Of a stretch of 64,000 bases of DNA, positions 26,965 through 37,104 are shown one piece after another. The notes below the pieces were generated by a model. The model searched no databases, had not been told where the DNA came from, and worked only from the letters and a program-made list of their open reading frames with translations. This DNA comes from Ophioderma brevispina (Eukaryota > Echinodermata > Ophiuroidea > Amphilepidida > Ophiodermatidae). How positions within the stretch are numbered: position 1 is the first letter of the stretch; every line of letters begins with the position of its first letter. Where the stretch lies: the NCBI GenBank assembly GCA_023653785.1, contig JAMKCH010011919.1, positions 124,001 to 188,000 of the forward strand, given 5' to 3'. A program made the position numbers and the translations under genes.

Positions 26965-27375
26965 TTTGGAATAAGCCTGAAATTGTATTCAAGTGAAGTC
27001 CAAACCAGCCTAGTCTTACATCAGCGGTTTTTGAGAGTCAACCAAACATAAACAATTATTTCACAACGACGCTTATACATGCGCCCGCAAGAAGTACCGT
27101 GAAAATTGTATTCAAATGATTCCCAACAAGCTAGTCTAAGGTCAGTTATTTTAAGATAGTGTCCCCAAATTACCACATCAGGCAATCATGCAGAGATCAA
27201 CGTATTCTCTTTTAAAAAATCTGACATTATCATTTCTGTGACCAAATTCAGATTCAGCATGAAAAATGCCTTCAAATGAGTTCAAACAAGCCTAGTCTAA
27301 CTCTAAGGTCAGTGTTTTTAAGATGACTTCCCAAATAAGGTCATTTGGGAAGGCATCTAAAAACACTGACTTATG
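26965..27375. repeat. Three diverged repeats ending in a hairpin
   Basis: Three units begin near 26972, 27103 and 27260, each with ATTCAAATGA, then CAAACAAGCCTAGTCTAAGG and TCAGTGTTTTTAAGATG. The last one folds back: arm 27305-27336 pairs with 27343-27373 over about 30 bp with only small bulges. The same motif occurs in inverse orientation at 61170-61230, adjoining another minisatellite. Confidence 0.7.
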
Positions 27376-28434
27376 TATTATAACCTCTGGAGAAGCTACT
27401 GGGGTTGAAGAGGTAACCTTTGTAAGATTTTGATAAACAAATAATTTTTTACTTTTCTTTTAAAGCATATACCCTCACAAATTTACCATAGGCTTTACCC
27501 AACCAGACGTTCATGATACATGCAATGAAGCCTGAATTTAATTTGTGTTTGCTCTAACTCTCTCCCTCTCTCCTCCTGTCTCCCCTATTAACTCTAAAAT
27601 CCACAATGAAAGGTCTCACACACACATCAATGCAGCTTGTATGATTAATTTATTGGTGGTCCTCAAATATGTATTTAAATTGGGTAATATATTGCAGGAA
27701 GGTAAATAACATTAGTAGAGCACACATTAATTATTACTGAGCATACCTCTATCTAATTATATTTGTACAATTAGTCAACTGGAGTTAAAACACCCCTTTT
27801 GACTAATTGGCACACATCCTTTGGGTTAGGAAAGCCCCAAATGCATCCGAGAATTCGGTAAATAATTGTATATAAGCCGACCTGTCTGCTCCAAGTCGAA
27901 AGAACAAATAGACCTCTCTCAAAGTGCCGCGTATGTAACTCTTTACATGCAGAACATTTCCTTTTTAAAGGGATTTTAAGATGCTATTAAATTATTGTTG
28001 AGAGTTAATAACCCCTGATAACACCAAAGATTTGATTGGAACTTTAGTTATTCTTGAAATGAAAATACATGTAAAAATGGACAAACTATAGAATACACAT
28101 ATAAAAATGTATATGATAACACACCTTAAAAATGAATAGATTAAAAGAACTGAAGTACAATAATATACCTCAAAAAGCTTTTTCTAATATAAAATAGCAA
28201 AGAATATCTTACAAACTTGTAAAATTACGAAGCATTTACAAATACATTGGGAGAAACTTTCTTTCAATTAGAACCATGTCCCTACTTACATCAGTTGTGA
28301 AAAAATTGCATAACCACTCTCTGTCATAATTCCTTTTCTCTTCGGCAAAACTATACGCCCGCATCCCCGCCAGACAGAACCATGACAACGCACAAAGAAA
28401 ATAAAATGATGCATGTTACACCCCGCAACTCTAC

Positions 28435-28787
28435 GCTTATGTATGTAGATGCCTATTTCAGAAAAAGAATTATTTTCGAAATTCAATCTTTTAAATCTTG
28501 AAGATAATACTCTCAAACTGGGGGTTTTCATGCTCAAATACTCTAAAAACGAACTTCCTAAGTCATTTAATGCATATTTTACTAAACATTCAGACATAGA
28601 CATATATAATTATCAAACAAGACAAACTAATAACCTCAATTTAACAAAGAATAAAAAATTGTTTTCTGACCACTCTATTTGAGCGAGAGAGCCAATTCTT
28701 TGGAACTCTTTGGCAAATACAATACAAAAATATAATTCTGTTAAACTTTTCCACAGGCAATTTAAACAAAACTCAAAATATGAGTAA
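28435..28787 (+). pseudogene. LINE ORF2 C-terminal fragment
   Basis: The frame from 28449 encodes the tail of a non-LTR retrotransposon polyprotein. Recognisable are the YQTRQ block after a short hydrophobic segment (LGVFMLKYSKNELP) and, after an in-frame TGA at 28680, the REPILWNSL block followed by an SVKLFHRQFK segment and a TAA at 28785. This order is typical of the region downstream of reverse transcriptase in CR1/L2-like elements. The upstream RT is missing, so the copy is 5'-truncated, and the TGA is consistent with CpG decay of CGA. It belongs with the 3' UTR that follows. Clade assignment is tentative. Confidence 0.75.
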
Positions 28788-29045
28788 TTTCTCTGGTTGC
28801 ACTGTACTATGTCTTGATTGTTATTTTGGTAATTGCTTCAAATGTGTTTATCAGTACGTTTTCTCTCTTTCTCTTAATTTCTATTTATCTAAATGTATAT
28901 GTGTAATTCTAGAATTTATCTAAGGGGAAGGCTTATTATCGGGCCTACTTGACCTTCTAGCCTTCCTCCACCATGCTTTTCTTTGATGATGTTATTGTTT
29001 TGTCACTGTACATATTATGGAAACATAATGAACTGAACTGAACTT
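28788..29045 (+). mobile_element. LINE 3' UTR with TGAAC tail
   Basis: Non-coding continuation of the LINE fragment. It contains a pyrimidine-rich block (TTTTCTCTCTTTCTCTTAA), AAGGGGAAGGCTTATTATCG, and ends in a short tail of TGAACTGAACTGAAC. CR1/L2-group LINEs commonly end in short tandem repeats of this kind. Confidence 0.65.
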
Positions 29046-29159
29046 ATAATGGAAACTCTCGTTAAAATTGTTCTAAAAATAAAAAAAGACAGTTTACACG
29101 GGGTCAAAACAGCTGTGAAATATAGTAGTATTTATTTATATCTTTACTGTAGTATAAAT
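28816..29159. repeat. 344-bp direct repeat, copy 1
   Basis: Nearly identical to 29400-29743 (shift 584 bp). It covers most of the LINE 3' UTR plus about 110 bp beyond the LINE tail, including GGGGTCAAAACAGCTGTGAA. Because the duplication crosses the LINE end, it is a segmental event, not a second retrotransposition. A T-homopolymer of about 20 bases follows at 29160. Confidence 0.9.
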
Positions 29160-29295
29160 TTTTTTTTTTTTTTTTTTTTATGAAGTTCACATCAATCATG
29201 CTTCTGTTAAATTACCTGTGCATAACTCAAAACTCCAGAAACTTCCCCTGCAAAAGTAATCTCTATCAAACATAATACCCTTGAACATACGCACC

Positions 29296-29326
29296 ATGGC
29301 TACAGAGCTATGCGCTCTGTAGCCAT
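29296..29326. repeat. Perfect 13-bp-arm hairpin
   Basis: ATGGCTACAGAGC (29296-29308) and its exact complement (29314-29326) are separated by TATGC. It lies in the 240-bp spacer between the two direct repeats. It has no run of T after it and no sign of being a terminator. Confidence 0.85.
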
Positions 29327-29399
29327 GCGCACCGATACACTCTAATATCAAAACAGCCCTATTATAATTATTATACACCCCAAAACCATTGCACTCCTG

Positions 29400-29743
29400 G
29401 ATTGTTATTTTGGTAATTGCTTCAAATGTGTTTATCAGTACGTTTTCTCTCTTTCTCTTAATTTTCTATTGATCTAAAGGTATATGTGTAATTCTAGAAT
29501 TTATCTAAGGGGAAGGCTTATTATCGGGCCTACTTGACCTTCTAGCCTTCTTCACCATGCTTTTCTTTGATGATGTTATTGTTTTGTCACTGTACATATT
29601 ATGGAAACATAATGAACTGGACTGAACTTATAATGGAAACTCTCGTTAAAATTGTTCTAAAAATAAAAAAAGACAGTTTACACGGGGTCAAAACAGCTGT
29701 GAAATATAGTAGTATTTATTTATATCTTTACTGTAGTATAAAT
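29400..29743. repeat. 344-bp direct repeat, copy 2
   Basis: Second copy of 28816-29159, with few differences (for example CTTCTTCACC against CTTCCTCCACC). After it the sequence departs from the first copy, without the long T run. Confidence 0.9.
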
Positions 29744-29782
29744 ATAAATAAAAACACGTTGTGTGGACACAATGCATCATTC

Positions 29783-30069
29783 TTAAACAGCTGTGAAAAT
29801 GTAAGCAATTTCATTGGCTGTGCCCGGGTTCAATTTGACAATTGAAACCAGGTAGTATGCATTGCGTAATGACGTTATTTGGAGGTTGAAGCGCTCGCAT
29901 TATACCGCATTTTGCTAAGTTCGCACGCGCCTGCCAACATTGCGTCTTGTTGCATACGTTCGTTGCGTTCAAAGGGTTGTTCGATTGTTGCCACTGGGTG
30001 GCAGTCCTTTCTTGTTGTATTTAAGCCATAAAGTATTGCAAAATCGGGCTAAATTATAAAGCTGTTTAA
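29783..30069. mobile_element. Possible TTAA-flanked element
   Basis: TTAA occurs at 29783-29786 and 30066-30069 next to ACAGCTGTG and the complement of ACAGCTTTA. The inverted ends are short, so the call is weaker than for other TTAA elements here. The interior is CpG-richer than its surroundings (29885-29990). Confidence 0.5.
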
Positions 30070-30082
30070 GAATTAGAATAAA

Positions 30083-30165
30083 GGAATCACCACCATTATT
30101 TTTGCGTGGAAGAACTCGGCCTCCGGCCTCGTTCTTCCACTTAAAATAATGGTATCACCTTGGTT
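30083..30165. repeat. GC-centred foldback hairpin
   Basis: Arms around GGAATCACCACCATTATTTT and its counterpart in AAATAATGGTATCACC enclose a GTGGAAGAAC/GTTCTTCCAC stem and a GGCCTCCGGCC centre. A further inverted partner (GTGGTGGTGATTCA) at 30336-30350 suggests this may be part of a larger decayed element. Confidence 0.65.
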
Positions 30166-30651
30166 TCAATTCGAGAGAGTACCGGTTCCCAAAATCAGAC
30201 CTTTATTCTCTAAATTTAAATCAAATTTAATGAATTAAATTCTCTCTTAAAAAAATAAAACATTTAATATGTTATGCCTTTAATATCTCTGTGAATAGAT
30301 ACAGTACCCTGGGATCTTAATAAGAACAAAAAGTTTGTGGTGGTGATTCAATGAATCACTGGATATCAATTACCCCACGCTACAGGACCTCAGACTTATG
30401 CATGTTACCAATAATTGAATTATCTTCTCATTCCAATATCACAGTAACTCAAGTTGGTATCGTGTGCTATACCATACTGACTGCAATCTAGCTTAAGACA
30501 CACATCCATTTATTTATTAACCACTTGACTGTGAAATTGGAAACCTAATGTTATGACCTACAAACTGAAAACTATGTACTTTTTTGTTACCACTTCTTAT
30601 GATATTTGTAATAATATTTTTATGTTGCCAAAAGAGAAATGTGTTCAATTA

Positions 30652-30999
30652 TTAAAGGTGCATTTCATGATTCCAGCACCTTCTGATTTATTCATGGTTC
30701 ATTAGATATCCTTGAGAAAATCTTTATTCACAAAATTTGTGTTGATTCTGATCTTGCAGTTTTGTGTTATGAGCAATTGCTTGTTTTCCATGGTCCCATA
30801 GGCCACTGTGCTGTAATTTCTGTCCCTTTATGGACAGAAAATACAAATTTGCAAATTTCTTACAGATAAGACCGAATTTGCACATAAGATTGGCACACAT
30901 GGATTACTAAGGCTAAAGGTTCATATGATATAAAAATCTCAACTTTATTTTTTGGTAAGTCCAGGGAACAAGGTTGTGGATCATGAGATGCCCCTTTAA
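30652..30999 (+). mobile_element. TTAA-flanked MITE, family A, copy 1
   Basis: A 340-bp element at 30656-30995 between two TTAA sites. Ends: AGGTGCATTTCATGATTCC and, on the other strand, AGGGGCATCTCATGATCC. A central inverted motif (TTTCTGTCC and GGACAGAAA) makes it fold back. It matches 32884-33225 in inverted orientation, and a shorter relative abuts it on the right, sharing the TTAA at 30996-30999. Confidence 0.88.
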
Positions 31000-31162
31000 A
31001 GAGGCATTTTAATACATGGCATATGGGTCACTGTGAAGCAAACATTTGCTCATAACATCAAAATGCACCATTTGAATCACCCAAAATTTTGGAAATTACC
31101 TTTTCTCAAGTCTATCGACGAACCATGAAAAATGAGGATAGGATCATGAAATGCACTTTTAA
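31000..31162. mobile_element. TTAA-flanked MITE, family A, short copy
   Basis: It starts AGAGGCATTTTAATAC right after the TTAA shared with the preceding element. It ends at 31158 as the complement of AAGTGCATTTCATGATCC, followed by TTAA at 31159-31162. At 159 bp it looks like an internally deleted family member inserted at the same TTAA. Confidence 0.7.
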
Positions 31163-31289
31163 GTTGAAATTTAAAAAAATAAACATGCTATTGATAGTTA
31201 TATGAAAAATACCGTCATCTTTAAAAATAAAAGAGCACAAACCAACCAATTAAAAAAAAATACTGCCAGTTAAAACTTGCAACTGGTGA

Positions 31290-31600
31290 GGGGCAAATAT
31301 GCAAATGAGCTCATTAATATGTGCAAATAGTGATGACACAGTGCATGGGTATTTCTTGCATGCACCACTACCCACACACTAAGTTTCGTCAAATTTGGAC
31401 ATTGGAATAAGGTAGAAGTTCACCATTTTAGTAATGAGCCAATCAGAGCAAATATGCAAATGAGATCATTAATATGCACAGATAATGATGACACAGTGCA
31501 TGGGTATTACTTGCATCCATCGCTGCCCACATACCAAGTTTTATCGGATTTGGACATTAGGGTCTGATACATGTTCACCTTTTTAGTCATCCTAACCAGC
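31290..31600. repeat. 155-bp tandem duplication with POU octamers
   Basis: Two units start at about 31290 and 31445. Each contains CAAATATGCAAATGAG, GATGACACAGTGCATGGGTA and a TTTGGACATT block. ATGCAAAT is the POU/Oct octamer sequence, and its conservation in both units may simply reflect recent duplication. Confidence 0.85.
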
Positions 31601-31621
31601 AACCTATTAACCCTAACATGC

Positions 31622-32025
31622 CTAACCAAGTGCACGTCGGAGATTCTGGCCCGAAATCATGCTCCAGGACCATGACCAGTCTTATTATCTCATAAGGCAG
31701 CTATTCATTATTTTTCTACTTCAATCCACAACTCTGATGTTTTTATGATTCCAATCTCCAACTCTAAAATACAAATAAAATCAAACTAAATTTTGTTCCT
31801 GGAGTGGGATTCGAACTCACGACCTTTAGATAACAAGACGAGCGCCCACAGACACACGCCACGCAATCCGAGCCGGCAGGAAGTCTTTCTTTTGTAATAC
31901 TTCAATATAAACATTAATGGAATAAAGCGCACACATAATAATGAATAGCGCCCCTATGAGACGAGTTGAAAATATATGCTCCTGGAGCATGATTTCGGGC
32001 CAAAATCTCCAAGAATCTAACCAAG
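31622..32025. mobile_element. MITE with 31-bp TIRs and tRNA-like core
   Basis: Arms 31639-31669 and 31980-32010 are inverted repeats with 30 of 31 positions matching; the outer end is GGAGATT and the core GGCCCGAAATCATGCTCCAG. CTAACCAAG stands on both sides (31622-31630, 32017-32025) and may be a 9-bp target duplication, although the first 8 bases of each end do not pair. Between the arms lies a tRNA-like segment on the minus strand (see the next entry). No transposase is present. Confidence 0.75.
31801..31885 (-). ncRNA. tRNA-like, pol III B-box-bearing segment
   Basis: On the minus strand GAGTTCGAATCCC (31806-31818) matches the pol III B box and T-arm sequence. About 30 bp upstream lies TGGCGTGTGTCTGTGGG, a rough A-box candidate. 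The segment does not fold into an obvious full cloverleaf, so I regard it as SINE-like, not as a tRNA gene. Its position inside a terminal-inverted-repeat element is unusual. Confidence 0.55.
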
Positions 32026-32221
32026 TTAACCTAACAAAAAATTAAAAACAGACACACACATACAGAAGGAATGCATATGCTGTCGCAAAATCCCCACAGA
32101 TTTTTAAGCCAGGGGATAACAAAACTAACTAGAATTTTGTGGTTCTCGGCTTTTGCGCTCGCTACATTAAAAGAATGTAAGCTGTGGGCCGCCCAGTCTA
32201 TCTTACAAATTGATCTCATAA

Positions 32222-32690
32222 TATGACCTTTGCCCTGGGCACATGACCTTTGACCTCATCAACAAATGAGGAATCCCATGTTGCACCTATGACTCATGTT
32301 AGAACTGGCAACTTTTCAATGGAAGTAAATTTTACATTTTTGGTCCATTTTTCAACTCACATGACCTTTGACCTAGGCATGTGACCTTTGACCTCATCAA
32401 CATTTGTGGGATCCCATGGTGCACCTATGACACAAGTTTGGTTCCAATTGAACTTCAGCTTTTCAATGGAAGTCAATTTTACATTTTTAGCCTATGTTCA
32501 ACTTGACCTCACATGACCTTTGACCTTGGCATGTGGTCTTTGACCTTGGCATGTGACCTTTGACCTTGGCATGTGACCTTTGACCTCATCAACATATGGG
32601 GGATCCCATGTGCACTTATTACACAAGTTTGGTTCCAATTGAACTTCAACTTTTCAATTGAGGTCAATTTTTAAAAAAACTTAACATTTT
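32222..32690. repeat. Repeat with array of DR1 motifs
   Basis: About three to four ~140-bp units carry ATGACCTTTGACCTCATCAA, GGATCCCATGTGCACCTATG and GTTCCAATTGAACTTCAAC. Inside them a 20-bp subunit TGACCTTTGACCTTGGCATG is tandemly copied. DR1-type starts lie at 32224, 32244, 32362, 32382, 32514, 32534 (variant), 32554 and 32574. A CA-rich tract at 32697-32725 follows. Confidence 0.9.
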
Positions 32691-32879
32691 AGTGACACAT
32701 ACATACACATACATGCACACACACAAAAGAATGCAGTGGTCCTGCCAGCTATAGCTGGTGGCCCACAAAAAGGCAATGATTTCTTTGTCAAATCCATCCT
32801 AAAAAGTACCCAATCTGAGGTAAATGGTTCTTATAGACCCATCTGGTCAATGCTTAGAAGAATGGTTTCCCTAAAGAAA

Positions 32880-33229
32880 TTAAAGGGGCATTTCGTGATC
32901 CACAGCCTTGTCCCCCCGACTTACCTAAAAAATGTTGAGATTTTTATATCGTCTGAACCGTTAGCCTTAGTAATAGTAATCCATGTGTGCCCAATCTTAC
33001 GTGTAAATTTGGTCGCATCTGTAAGAAATTCACAATTTTGTATTTTCTGTCCGTAAACGGACAGAAATTACAGCACAGTAGCTTATGGGAACGTGGGAAA
33101 CGAGCAATTGCTCAACACAAAACCGCAAGATCGGGATCAGCTCAAATTTTGAGAATAAGCTTTTCTCGAGGATATCTAGTGATCAATGAATAAAACATAA
33201 GGTGCTGAAACCACGAAATGCACCTTTAA
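32880..33229 (-). mobile_element. TTAA-flanked MITE, family A, copy 2
   Basis: A 342-bp element (32884-33225) between TTAA at 32880-32883 and 33226-33229. It is inverted relative to 30656-30995: its left end AGGGGCATTTCGTGATCC corresponds to that copy's right end. A perfect central palindrome, TTTCTGTCCGT and ACGGACAGAAA (33046-33069), confirms a foldback structure. The open frame across it has no coding meaning. Confidence 0.88.
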
Positions 33230-33640
33230 CTAATGATGCTGACCTAACATTGTGTGGGAGATGGGCCAGAGGGTTAAGGTGAGAGTCAGAGTTATTGGAA
33301 CTCTCTTTGGAACTGATATATTGACAGTACTAAAATCATTTTTTGAAATAGTGAACTGAGAGATTACCCTGTTTAGAATAATCAGCTTATGTAATTCACA
33401 AACTTCTTGAATCCATCTATCGAACAACTGAACAAGACAAACTTGAATAACAACTTGTAACAATATCTAAAAGCCAATACAGAACTTGATTGCTAGTGCT
33501 TTGGTTAATGTGGTGACAGGCCATCAAATGAGGTTAAGTTCATTAAAAGAATACTATGTGCGCTATAGACCAGTTGGCCTGGTATCTTGAAATAGGTCGG
33601 CCTGACTGTTACACACTGGGCAATTGTATCTGTTAGAATT

Positions 33641-33994
33641 TTAAGGTGGGTCCCATGTGTAGCTCAAGAGTTACTAAATAGATCTAAAGATCATTTTCCC
33701 AATATATTGTCATATCTTAACAATTTCAAACCAAAAGAATGTGTCTTCATTTTACATTTCCACAGGCTTTTCAGCTCTCAGATGTCAAAAATCACAAACT
33801 ACAGGGTTTTTCATATTTTTACGTTTTGAATTTTTTCTGGTGAACCCGAGCTCCTATTTTCATTTTTTCTGCAGATTATGAAAGCAGGTGTACTCTTTCA
33901 TAATTTCTTTGCTGCGGGTAACATAGAAATACCCATAACTCAAGATATGAGCACTTTTCCCCAAAAATGTGTTAAAACATGGGACCCACCTTAA
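33641..33994. mobile_element. TTAA-flanked MITE, family E
   Basis: TTAA at 33641-33644 and 33991-33994 flank GGTGGGTCCCATGT and its exact complement. The interior of 346 bp has no open frame of note and I saw no second copy in the window. Confidence 0.82.
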
Positions 33995-34585
33995 TACTAT
34001 GGGCCATAACGATTCGCAGGAATGGATTCGCAGGCAACAAAAGAAGTGACGTAGGATGTTAATTGGTCTATTGGGATGGGAGTTTTATGGCTGGGGTAAC
34101 ATCCTGACACAGCTGTTTGCAAGTCTCATTTATTATGACAAAACCAGAATAAAACAAAAATTATCAACGGCGGCACAGTTTTGACAACTAATTTGGATTA
34201 TTTATTCCACTGACTACATCCTGTGTAAATTTTTAAAAATTTCACTGTGGGCAAATATGATTTGCCATAAAAATCTAGCTTTACACGTCTTTTTATGGAG
34301 AATGGGCATATAGAGGTGCTATAACATACAAATCATGACCTTTGTAGGCCTAAATGGCAAGATTCCTGCAATGGATTTTTCTTGTTTTTGCAGTTGTCAA
34401 AATTATATCGCCATTGCTTTAAATTGTTCTTAAAATAAAAGAGACAATTTGTATGGGGTCAAACAGCTGTGATGAGTAACAACCACTGACAAAAAATGCT
34501 AGATGTAAAGAGTAGCAGGTAAGATGGCTGCCCCTATGACCACAGGTTATTAGGAGATTGATAGTCTATATAGCTGGAAATCATG

Positions 34586-34690
34586 CTAAATCAGCCCTTT
34601 TTTACCTGCTCAACAGGAAATTTTGGGTTCTATTAGTGGAATCTGCTAAATCAGCCCTTTTTTTCCCTGCCTAACAGGCAATTTGGAGTC
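34586..34690. repeat. Two-copy ~73-bp tandem repeat
   Basis: The block GCTAAATCAGCCCTTTTTT, then CCTGCTCAACAGGAAATTTT, is repeated once with minor change, and each copy contains a small CCTG/CAGG inverted motif. Nearby, 34425-34475 resembles the segment just beyond the LINE tail at 29050-29120. Confidence 0.75.
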
Positions 34691-35267
34691 TGGAACCTGA
34701 CCATCAGACACACGTTTTTCTCTCAGAAACTCCCAGAAAATTGTAAATCCAACCATGAAATTTGTCTCAACCACCTCAAACCGGGACTATCTGCCTCAAA
34801 ATTGGAATGTTTTTGTGCCCTTATGACAAGTGACCCCTGTTACGCCCCTGTGGCACAGTCATGACAGCACAGATTAAAGCAAGAAACATTCCACATTTTA
34901 GAGGACACCATTAAACGTGAGATTTTTGCACAGTTACCTTGAACTATATCGTGATGGTAATGCTCCAAAATCTCATTCTCATTGCCACAAAGGAAAGGAA
35001 TTTTGTAATTAGAATAAGAATCCCTGAATCCCAATTTTAATTCAATGGCCACTGGAAACATCCTCAATATGAACTAATGCCATGTTTACGTGTCGATTAT
35101 GAGTCCATTAGATGTTGGTCGGATTCATACATGTTAAGTAAAGGTCATTTTTGTGAAAGCCGCTATTTCATAATGGACAGACAAATTTGGCATTTTTAAT
35201 ACCACTGTTGAATTAGAATTGGGAGTCCTTTTACAACATCTAATCTTTTTATGACAGACACACAATT

Positions 35268-35504
35268 TTGAGCACAGTGGCGTAAAGGGCCTACCCGCTC
35301 TTTTTTGAAAAGGGTGGGGGGGGCAAATTCCCAGTTTTGGGAGGAAAATTTCCCTCTCAGGGGGGTCAAAGGCCAAATTTTTCCCGGTGAGAGGGCTAAA
35401 AAACGGCTGATTATAAGCATGATTTTGCAAATTTTTCCCGGCCATAAGCCATCAGGGGGGGCAACCTGCCCCCCGGATGTTTATGTACGGCCACTGTTGA
35501 CGCA
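35268..35504. mobile_element. hAT-like MITE (CAGTGGCGTA ends), copy 1
   Basis: Element 35275-35496 begins CAGTGGCGTAAAGGGCC and ends as the complement of CAGTGGCCGTACATA. The flanks read TTGAGCA and TTGACGCA, consistent with a decayed 8-bp duplication. The interior, with TTCCCTCTCAGGGGGGTCAA and GCTAAAAAACGGCTGATTA, is shared in inverted orientation with 56370-56567. Confidence 0.78.
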
Positions 35505-35509
35505 TTAAC

Positions 35510-37100
35510 ATTCACAGGTGATAGTTTACCAAACAAAAAATATCAACATAATTTTGCAAAAACCTTACACATTTTAAAAATTGGTACAGATAAACACATT
35601 AATAATTTTTTCAGATGAATATAAAAATTGCATAATTTGACAATTGTTAACCAATTTCAACATGAAAATGACAATTTGTGAATGATCACTTGACACAGTG
35701 GCTGGGTAAAGGTAATACCCCTCACATAAGCCGACAATTCAAGATAGACAAACAAGGGATTGGTTGGTTCTGTAATTGTTACCTAACATTTTTGTTTCCG
35801 TTTTATTGACTCAGATCATTATCACGTTAATAGCGCATGCATATGTGCAACCTTTACGTGCTAAAAGTGTTATTTTCGAAAATAAATGCCAGGCGAGATA
35901 TTACGTGGTAAAAATAATCCATTGATGATTAGCATAAAAATAGGTTATAAGGAAATAGAATTAGTTCTAATCGAGCTGGGCCACTCATGCATTTGAGCCA
36001 GCTCAGGCAACGTGAAATTATCATCTTAGTACTATTGACATTTGGAGGATTAAAAAATTTTTTGTTGCAGTGTAACTGGTTGAAAAACACACATCGTCAT
36101 CCGGTTGCCCGAAGAGGCATCGGAACCAATATTGAATGAAAGAAGGTGCGGTTGAGTAGGCTTGGCTCAAGTTCTCTACTTACTAAACAACCACAACGAT
36201 GGATTATGAAATTAATATCAGGTACGAGTGGTATTAAGTACGACCCAGTGACAATGAGTCATTTTTTTTTTGCTTCACAACACAGGGTGTTTACGAGTGA
36301 AAAGAACATCACCGCTGGCACTGCTCAAAATCCTCTCTCGGGGAAAATAACGTGAGGAACCGATAATGTTTGTTTGTGTTGTTTTATTGTTATGCCAGTT
36401 TGAAAATTTCCAAATTTAAAAAAAACAAATCTTGACTGTTAAATCAATTACAAAAACTTTGTAGATAAGATTACGTAAAAGCTATCTTGCCAACATTCCT
36501 AACGGGTAAGAAATCATACAATGTAAGTAAATTTTAAGGAGATTTCCCAACATTTCATTCTGAAACCTTTCCTTTGATTAGAATATCTTAATGCTCACTG
36601 CATATAAGTATTGTTACTACTAAAGCATGTTCTTCACTAATGAACTACAAAGATTTCCACTCATCTAACCCGAGCACTCAGACAGGACAATTTGATTGGC
36701 TATTCCATAGGGTTTTTTTATTTGATATTTCAGCCAATCAGAGTCAGGTAAAAAAAGCTTAAAGGAGAACCGTACTAAAACTAACCGTCATACAATATAC
36801 GCTATAAAATAATTATTGAACACATTATCGAGTGGTAGCTTTCTAGTGGTTTCATGGCAAAACGGAATTATTACTAACCATAAAAATGAATTCAAAACTT
36901 TTGTTGACCATGCGCTATTTGAATTCGCGCTAGTGTATATGGGATATTATACGTGTTATGCGATACCGGACGGCACAGTAGTGTCATACACCTTCACATG
37001 TGACGCATTCATAATGTGTATTTTACTATGGCATGTGTGGACGCAACACACGTTATACAATAGCGCGAATTTTAAATAGCACATGGCTCAGACTAGATGG
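35510..37100. other. Unannotated AT-rich stretch
   Basis: No gene or defined element seen. 36690-36750 has a pair of ATTGGCT/AGCCAAT sequences in inverted orientation about 45 bp apart, possibly the ends of a decayed element. Confidence 0.45.
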
Positions 37101-37104
37101 TTTT

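Noticed and set aside
27305..27373. microRNA precursor
   Set aside because: The hairpin is near-perfect and belongs to a dispersed repeat with a relative at 61.1 kb. MITE-type foldback explains it better without small-RNA evidence.
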